Position numbers and translations under genes: made by a program. Source: Protonemura montana (lineage: Eukaryota > Arthropoda > Insecta > Plecoptera > Nemouridae). Taken from it: a stretch of 64,000 bases of DNA. Location of the stretch: positions 17,287,701 through 17,351,700 of the forward strand of contig OX387607.1 in NCBI GenBank assembly GCA_947568835.1. Direction: 5' to 3'. Under the pieces are notes generated by a model. That model saw only the letters and a list, made by a program, of their open reading frames with translations. It did no database searches and was not told the DNA's origin. Shown here piece by piece: positions 59,262 to 64,000 of the stretch (its first letter is position 1; each line of letters begins with the position of its first letter).

Positions 59262-59309
59262 AATAGGTTCTAGGGTTCCTATCAATAACAACACGGCTCA
59301 CGTTATAAA
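59262..59309 (-). repeat. 48-bp repeat, copy 1 (next to gag)
   Basis: GATCGTTTATAACGTGAGCC, GTGTTGTTATTGATAGG, AACCCTAGAACC on the minus strand. The same 48 bp occurs at 61754-61803. It may be the end of an LTR. Confidence 0.6.
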
Positions 59310-59633
59310 CGATCGCCATTCACGATCGTAGTATGCTAGCTCTACCATCTCCGAGCTGACGTCTTCGAGGTTACGCATGGAGGTGAAGTGGCGGCCAAGT
59401 AGTACCCGCCTCGCGAATGGGGTGGCATGCTCTATGACGCATCTAATTTTGTCGGACTCCTCCGCAGGGTCGCCGATACGCATATATAATTCATTTATCG
59501 CGCGGACAAACGATGCAAAGTTCTCCTCCTCGTGCTGGTATCGCTGAGCTAGGTCCAGCTGCAAGCGACGCTTGCGGTCATGGCACCCAAAAGCCTCGTG
59601 CAAGTCCTTGCAAAAGGCTTGCCAGTCTCAACT
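59298..59633 (-). pseudogene. LTR-retrotransposon gag fragment
   Basis: About 110 residues beginning DWQAFCKDLHEAFG and including ENFASFVRAINELYMRIGD and PFARRVLLG. The W-F-L-F pattern followed by a helix with ELY and R-I is the core of the retrotransposon gag family (capsid domain). No zinc knuckle, protease or polymerase follows; the frame runs into the 48-bp repeat. At the other end a stop lies just upstream. Confidence 0.65.
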
Positions 59634-59639
59634 CATAAT

Positions 59640-60095
59640 TTCCTTCATCTAATTTCCTTTTGGCAGGTCCTAGCACCATGGCTTTGGACTTCATTACATT
59701 CAGTTTCATTTTATTTCATTTCAACCATTGAGATATGTTTTCTAGCTCCACATTTAGAATCCTTGTCATCTCGCTGTCATCTTTGAACTCACATGTCACA
59801 TTTCCGTTTTCTTGTTCTGCCTGCCTTGGCCTTACGCTTGTTGTCATACACTCCCGATACTTTCTATCTTGTTCTTTCCTGTATCCTGTTATTTGTTGCT
59901 CAATTGAGTTGGGTTTTGCTCCCTTTTCTTGATGTTTTAGTTTTCGAGCTGGGATGGCTGTAGTTTCTATAGCTGTAGCCTCCATAGAATAATAACAATA
60001 GATCTTTATTAGCAGATAATGCTATCTTCAAAAACGAAGGTTTTTGGTCCAAAAAAGGTCAAAAAAACGAATCGTACATACAAGCAAAATACATG
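59640..60095 (-). pseudogene. LINE ORF1-like fragment and a LINE 3' end
   Basis: The frame 59716-59985 gives SIEQQITGYRKEQDRKYREC and a short heptad-like end (LNVELENISQWL), resembling the coiled-coil part of a LINE ORF1. It seems to continue the ORF1 at 60380, because ACAGGAT...CAACAAAT-type sequence is shared with 60300-60330. At 59989-60090 the minus strand carries an AATAAAG and AT-rich end, probably another LINE's 3' end inserted between. Confidence 0.4.
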
Positions 60096-60299
60096 GAAAA
60101 TATATTTCCTCCCTTCTTCCTTTTTTTATTTTCTCTTCAAAGAGCAATCGTAGCTATCATCATGAGGCATGATGGAGCAGGCAACGTTGGCGGAGAGAAC
60201 AAATGTTGCCAACTCGATGGTTGGGGCAAGATTTTCCAAGTTTTTGGGTCTATTTTTGTGGATCCTTGGTGCTTCTGTGCTTGATCTTTTTTGTAATCT

Positions 60300-60862
60300 G
60301 TCATTTGTTGTTCAAATGTCTTACTAGTTGCTGGTTGCTGTTTCTTTTGATCTGGTTTTTGACTGTTGGTTCAGAAGTAGCAGTCATGGTACTCCTCACT
60401 TCATCCTCAAAGCCATTCAACTGAGACGTCACTCCTTTTAGTTGTGCTTTTAGCATGTCAATCTCCAGCCACATCCTTTGAATTCCTTCCCTGCTCCGTC
60501 ACATTTGCCGCACTGCTTTTTCTCATCTCTTTTCTTATCCATTCTGATTTCTTTGTCCACTACAGTCACCGAGTCCTCCACTGCCGATGATGCTATTGTA
60601 GGCCTATCGTTAACCTCTCCGTCCTTAACCACACTTTCGCATTCTGTACACACGAGGTCACTTACTTTTAGTTTGTAGTCCTTCCCGACTCTATTCACAC
60701 ATGTAAAATGAAACCAGTGTGAGCATACGACACACTGCAACCCACTTTTCACTATTTTTGTGCATAATGGGCAATTGTTCCTATTTGGTTAACAATTTAC
60801 TTCACTGTTTGCATCTTGCCTACCTAGTTCGTCCGCCATCTTTTCGCCCCCCAATGCAACTA
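60300..60862 (-). pseudogene. LINE ORF1 remnant with PHD-like zinc finger
   Basis: On the minus strand an ATGGCGGACGAAC start at about 60841 is followed by an in-frame TAA and then a C4HC3 finger: CPLC, CVVC, HFTC and CTEC with the usual Trp before the His pair (HWFHFTC), matching a PHD finger. A Lys/Glu-rich linker follows, then, after a frameshift near 60480, a coiled-coil-like MLKAQLKGVTSQLNG. ORF1 proteins of several invertebrate LINE clades carry such fingers and bind the element's RNA. Stop and frameshift show it is dead. Confidence 0.65.
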
Positions 60863-61094
60863 CCGTACGCGATCACTTGTGTTGGAAGGCCTGAGGACCT
60901 TGACAGGATATAATCTGGTATTGATAACAGCTGCCACCACTGGTCTATATTTATCGAGCTGACCAGAAGCTGCTAAGACTGTCGAGGGGTGTGTGGTCTC
61001 TTTGTGTGTCCAAGCCTCAGGTTATTGTGTTAGAGATGTTTTTGTTTGGTAGGAAATCTTTCGGTGACGTGGGGTTCGTGTCAAGCTAGATTTT

Positions 61095-61415
61095 TTATAT
61101 TTTTATTTATTTATTTTGCTTAGATTTGGGCTTACACCCTGTGTCTAAGAATTTATACAGATTACAAATTACAAAAGGTTTTCTCTGAAGGAATGTACAT
61201 TTAACGGCCAGGGATGCACAGCGCTCTCCGGCAGTAGTTCCATCTGCGAACGCTGTCGGACACAAAAGAGTGCCGTCCAGCGTTCATTCGATGGCTTTTC
61301 TCTATAAACTTCATGCAGTGGTCCTGCCTACCCAGACGCCGTGAATTAAAAAGTCGTGCACCTATCGCGGACCATGCCTCTTGCCCGGTACATGACTTGG
61401 ACGAGACTTACACTA
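61095..61415 (-). pseudogene. LINE ORF2 C-terminal scrap
   Basis: On the minus strand RHSFVSDSVRRWN, followed (in another frame) by the LPESAVHP-like end, is the typical last part of LINE reverse-transcriptase proteins. An AT-rich 3' end lies at 61080-61125. Distinct family from the one at 57010. Confidence 0.55.
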
Positions 61416-61753
61416 CGGACGAGAAAATCTGTCAAAAAAAAAAATTTTACATTGAATTTGTAAGTGACAAATTTAATTGTACTTTGAACGATGCAGTTCC
61501 CGATTTATTGCATAAAAGTATAATCTAAAAAAAGTAATCTGAATCTTTTCACCACCGGCATCAATTTCTGACAGTAAGATTCTTTCACCACGCAGAGTCT
61601 CTGCCCAAGAACCCTCGAGGTGAATTTTATCTACAGTTTTGGGAATTGGTAGAAGATTTTGTTTACGTGCGTTGTAAATGGGGTATGAAAAAGTATGCAT
61701 TGATTATTCATTATTTATGAGGAAATTAAACTGGATATCAAGATTATGATTAA
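61416..61753. other. No gene seen
   Basis: Unique AT-rich sequence with an A-run near 61435-61445. Confidence 0.4.
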
Positions 61754-61803
61754 AAGGTTCTAGGGTTCCTATCAATAACAACACGGCTCACGTTATAAAC
61801 GAT
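61754..61803 (-). repeat. 48-bp repeat, copy 2
   Basis: Identical to 59262-59309 through CCTAGAACC. Here it adjoins a 230-bp stretch rather than gag. Confidence 0.6.
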
Positions 61804-62064
61804 CTTTAATCTTCCCAATAACCACACAATCTTTACACTGCCCTCTCTACGACTCTCGTCGACCGCCAGGCTAACGGTACCTGTACGGTCGCGCACACCC
61901 CTAAACGGGTACAGTCTAGCACAAGAAGAATATACCCTAAGCCAGCTGAAGGCCTGTACTAAGATTAAGACTAAGTTACACTAAGCTGGCTGAAGGCCTG
62001 TACTAAGACTAAGGCTAAGTTAGGCTGAGGGCCTTACATGATATTGAAATTGTCATTGGTATAA
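61804..62064 (-). other. Possible LTR fragment
   Basis: Read on the minus strand this begins near TGTAAGGCCCTCAGCC and leads into the 48-bp repeat. It holds two copies of CTAAGCCAGC/CTGAAGGCCTGTACTAAG. TG start and link to a gag-associated repeat suggest a solo or partial LTR; there is no proof. Confidence 0.3.
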
Positions 62065-63290
62065 TTATTCTTGCGGATTTCCCAATCCACGTGGGTTTAA
62101 AATATGCATAGCTTCAGGGTCCATCAGAAGATCATGAAGTGAAGCTTTAGCTGCAATATTAGCTTCAGTAGGATTATTTGCTGCATTACCCATTTCAAGA
62201 ACAAATGCTGTAATAAATTCCTGAAGCTTTTCTTGTTGAATAGGTTTGGATGTCCAACCTTTATATTGTTTCAAAGACTCTTTGCCAAAGACTTGAACCA
62301 TTATTTCCTTTGCTACAAAGGTAAGAGATTTGTAATGAGTAGATGCAACAATTCCCATCTCCTTTTTAAAACCATAATACTCATTGCCGTTGACTTCACG
62401 AACTGCTAATGTGAATCTCTGAATTTCTCCAGGTATCAGGGCATAACTTTTTCCCAAGGGAAACTGGGTAGCTTCCAAAATTGTAGCCATTGCTGTCATG
62501 CCTGCTAATGCAGTTTGCCTCATGTTGAGTTTCAACCTCAGAGCATGTTGAGGAATCCATGACTACCATGTTGTGAAAATTGAACCAGCATTGTTTTCAT
62601 TCACATATTCACCATAGCTTTTGAACAAAACTGGTACAATTCCGTCAGGGAATTCAATTGTTATTCCTGTTAGAGACAAAATATCATCAGAATACTTTGA
62701 AAGATTCCTGTCATTTGCCATTCCTTTCCTAGCTAAAGCCAAATGTGTAAATACAATGATCTGTAATCCCAAGTTGATTCCCGCAGGGCGAATCCTTGAA
62801 GCCATCCACATCATAATGGCAACTGCATCGGGGAAATTCCCATTACCAGCATAATTTTCTGGCCATGGAAACAATTGAGGTAATGCACGTCTATCAATTT
62901 CAGGGATTGCCTCAGAAAGTGCACCACCATTCCCAATGGCTTCCACCCATGACTCGGTATCCACATCAATATGAGAATTGAGTCTTGGCATATGGATCAA
63001 GTGATTCACGGCTTTACCAAAACCAGCGTGTGCCATTTCTTCATTTCGCCTCAAATTCCCAGGAATTCTAGGTGACATTAATTCACCTACCATTACTGTG
63101 TATAATTCACAAATGTCAGTGGAGCGATTTCTGGTGGTTTTTGCAACTGCATACAAATACACCATCTGAGGGATCATTCGATGACTGAAATCACCATCAA
63201 ATGGAGGATAGTTCAGGGAAGCAACAATGAAATTACGGGAATATGGTGAAGGAGTCAAAACTTTGAGCCATCGTGGAACGGATCCCAGCA
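62065..63290 (-). pseudogene. Endogenous viral element, nucleoprotein-like (tentative)
   Basis: A single minus-strand frame runs from about 63290 (62563-63258 and 62065-62562 in the ORF sense) to a natural-looking stop at 62065. It is broken once, by an in-frame TAG at 62563-62565. About 400 residues of ordinary globular, helix-rich, intron-free protein. Its general make-up reminds me of nucleoproteins of negative-strand RNA viruses (Mononegavirales, or chuvirus-like viruses of arthropods), which are often captured in arthropod genomes. I cannot confirm this without a search. It replaces the middle of the P-like transposase reading; the N-terminus appears missing at that junction. Alternatives are a captured cellular gene or an unknown transposon ORF. 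Confidence 0.4.
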
Positions 63291-64000
63291 GTAACTGACC
63301 CGCTGAAGACTTGCGCCGCCAGATTAACCCGCATTTTCTGCTGAGAAGTGGGGTTAAGATGCGCCTCCGTTAGTTTGGGCACCACATGGTAGACAGTTTT
63401 TGGAAACAAAGTCTCAATATGTTCCCAGCGTGCCTCTTTCTGGATGGGAAGATCAGCACGGGCCGGCTCAGATGCCTCGGAAGCTTCTGGAGTCCAGATG
63501 ACGTCGTACTTCATGAAAGCATTCCGAAGGTTCTTTAGCAAGTGGGGCGGATCCTAGAGGACAGCTATGTCATCATCGTTAATCCGGAAAACTTTCCCGT
63601 ATTGGGGCAGCTCAACTGTAGATGGATGAGATTTGACAAGGGAGTCGAGTGCAGCCACATTGGTTGGAGCCTGGTCACAGAGAACGTTAGCCACATGCAA
63701 ACCCGCCCGCTGCAAGTCCTCAACCACTTGGACGACCAGCGACTGCAACGAGGCTGTTTTTGTGGTGTCCTTGCAAAAGTAGTAGACAATGGGCTGCTTC
63801 CACTTCTTCCTCAGCCCACGGACCATGAAAACAAGAGCATGGTTGGCAAACTCATTGGATCGCCCTAGATCACCGAAGTCCTCATACCCGACGATTCGAT
63901 CAAGCTTTTCAGAGTAGGAAATACCTGTGCTAAGAGAGATTTCATCGAAGAGTACCGAGCACACTCGGTCAGAGTCGTTCATCTTGGAGACCTTTTCACG
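63285..64000 (-). pseudogene. P-element/THAP9-like transposase, partial
   Basis: The frame enters at the right window edge and contains VLFDEISLSTG, LDRIVGYEDFG, ANHALVFMVRGLRKKWKQP, YYFCKDTTKT and NVLCDQAPTN: the RNase-H-like core of P-element/THAP9 transposases, with the expected Asp in FDE and CDQ. After an in-frame TAG at 63554-63556 it continues DPPHLLKNLRNAFMKYD, ARWEHI and KLTEAHLNP to AAQVFS, then departs from the family near 63290. The N-terminal THAP finger would lie beyond the window; the GTP-binding/C-terminal part is replaced by the nucleoprotein-like segment. These enzymes cut and paste DNA transposons. The stop and truncation make it inactive. Confidence 0.85.

Noticed and set aside
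62563-63258. C-terminal part of the P-like transposase
   Set aside because: It is in a different frame and has none of the family's later motifs; better treated as a separate inserted sequence.

Overview
The window looks like gene-poor, repeat-bloated DNA from an animal, most likely an arthropod and perhaps a crustacean. Three things point that way: a homeobox exon whose homeodomain reads like arthropod vnd (the [10 protein letters not shown] version of the NK2.2 class), long runs of the pentanucleotide TTAGG/CCTAA, and remnants of LINE, SINE, LTR, hAT-like and P-element-like transposons. Nothing looks bacterial: there are no operons, and the long open frames are almost all by-products of tandem repeats. 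Species-level assignment is not possible from the sequence alone.

The only gene called with confidence is a vnd/Nkx2.2 homologue on the minus strand. It has a C-terminal exon (25470-26077) and a phase-compatible upstream exon (30855-31040), separated by a 4.8 kb intron. That intron starts with a 27-unit, 36-bp minisatellite in which nearly every unit carries a copy of the exon's own 5' splice site. It ends with a 41-bp minisatellite that stops next to the 3' splice site. The exon with the start codon and the expected TN motif was not found. Two further open stretches with good splice signals (5261-5441 minus, 59029-59157 plus) are possible exons of unknown genes.

Roughly one third of the window (about 22 kb by my count) is tandem arrays with units from 4 to 91 bp. 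Left to right: a 52-bp tRNA-like array (1-1351); small GC-rich, 13-bp, 11-bp, CCTAA and 72-bp arrays (3.2-7.4 kb); GGCAA/GGCAT, 13-bp and a 2.6-kb 12-bp array (9.4-14.3 kb); more GGCAW and CCATAGCAA arrays (17-20.3 kb); a LINE with an in-frame 15-bp expansion (21 kb); 5S-rRNA-derived SINEs with tandemly multiplied heads (22-24.7, 31.5-32.3, 34.3-34.8, 40.8-41.1, 55.8-57 kb); 78-bp and 47-bp arrays (36-39 kb); TTAGG (41 kb); a 15-bp array (44 kb); two inverted 11-bp arrays (46.4-49.7 kb); a 2.9-kb CCTA-derived array (51-54 kb); and a 41-bp array (54.2-54.6 kb).

The last 8 kb (57-64 kb) is a graveyard of mobile elements: LINE pieces, a gag fragment, a LINE ORF1 with a PHD-like finger, and a P-element/THAP9-like transposase pseudogene. 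That transposase reading is interrupted by a segment that I tentatively read as an endogenous copy of a negative-strand RNA virus nucleoprotein.

A theme links many of these parts: arrays repeatedly arise from a recognisable piece inside another element (a splice donor, a reverse-transcriptase motif, a 5S promoter, a tRNA-like head, a foldback arm). This suggests a genome with an unusually active local-duplication process.
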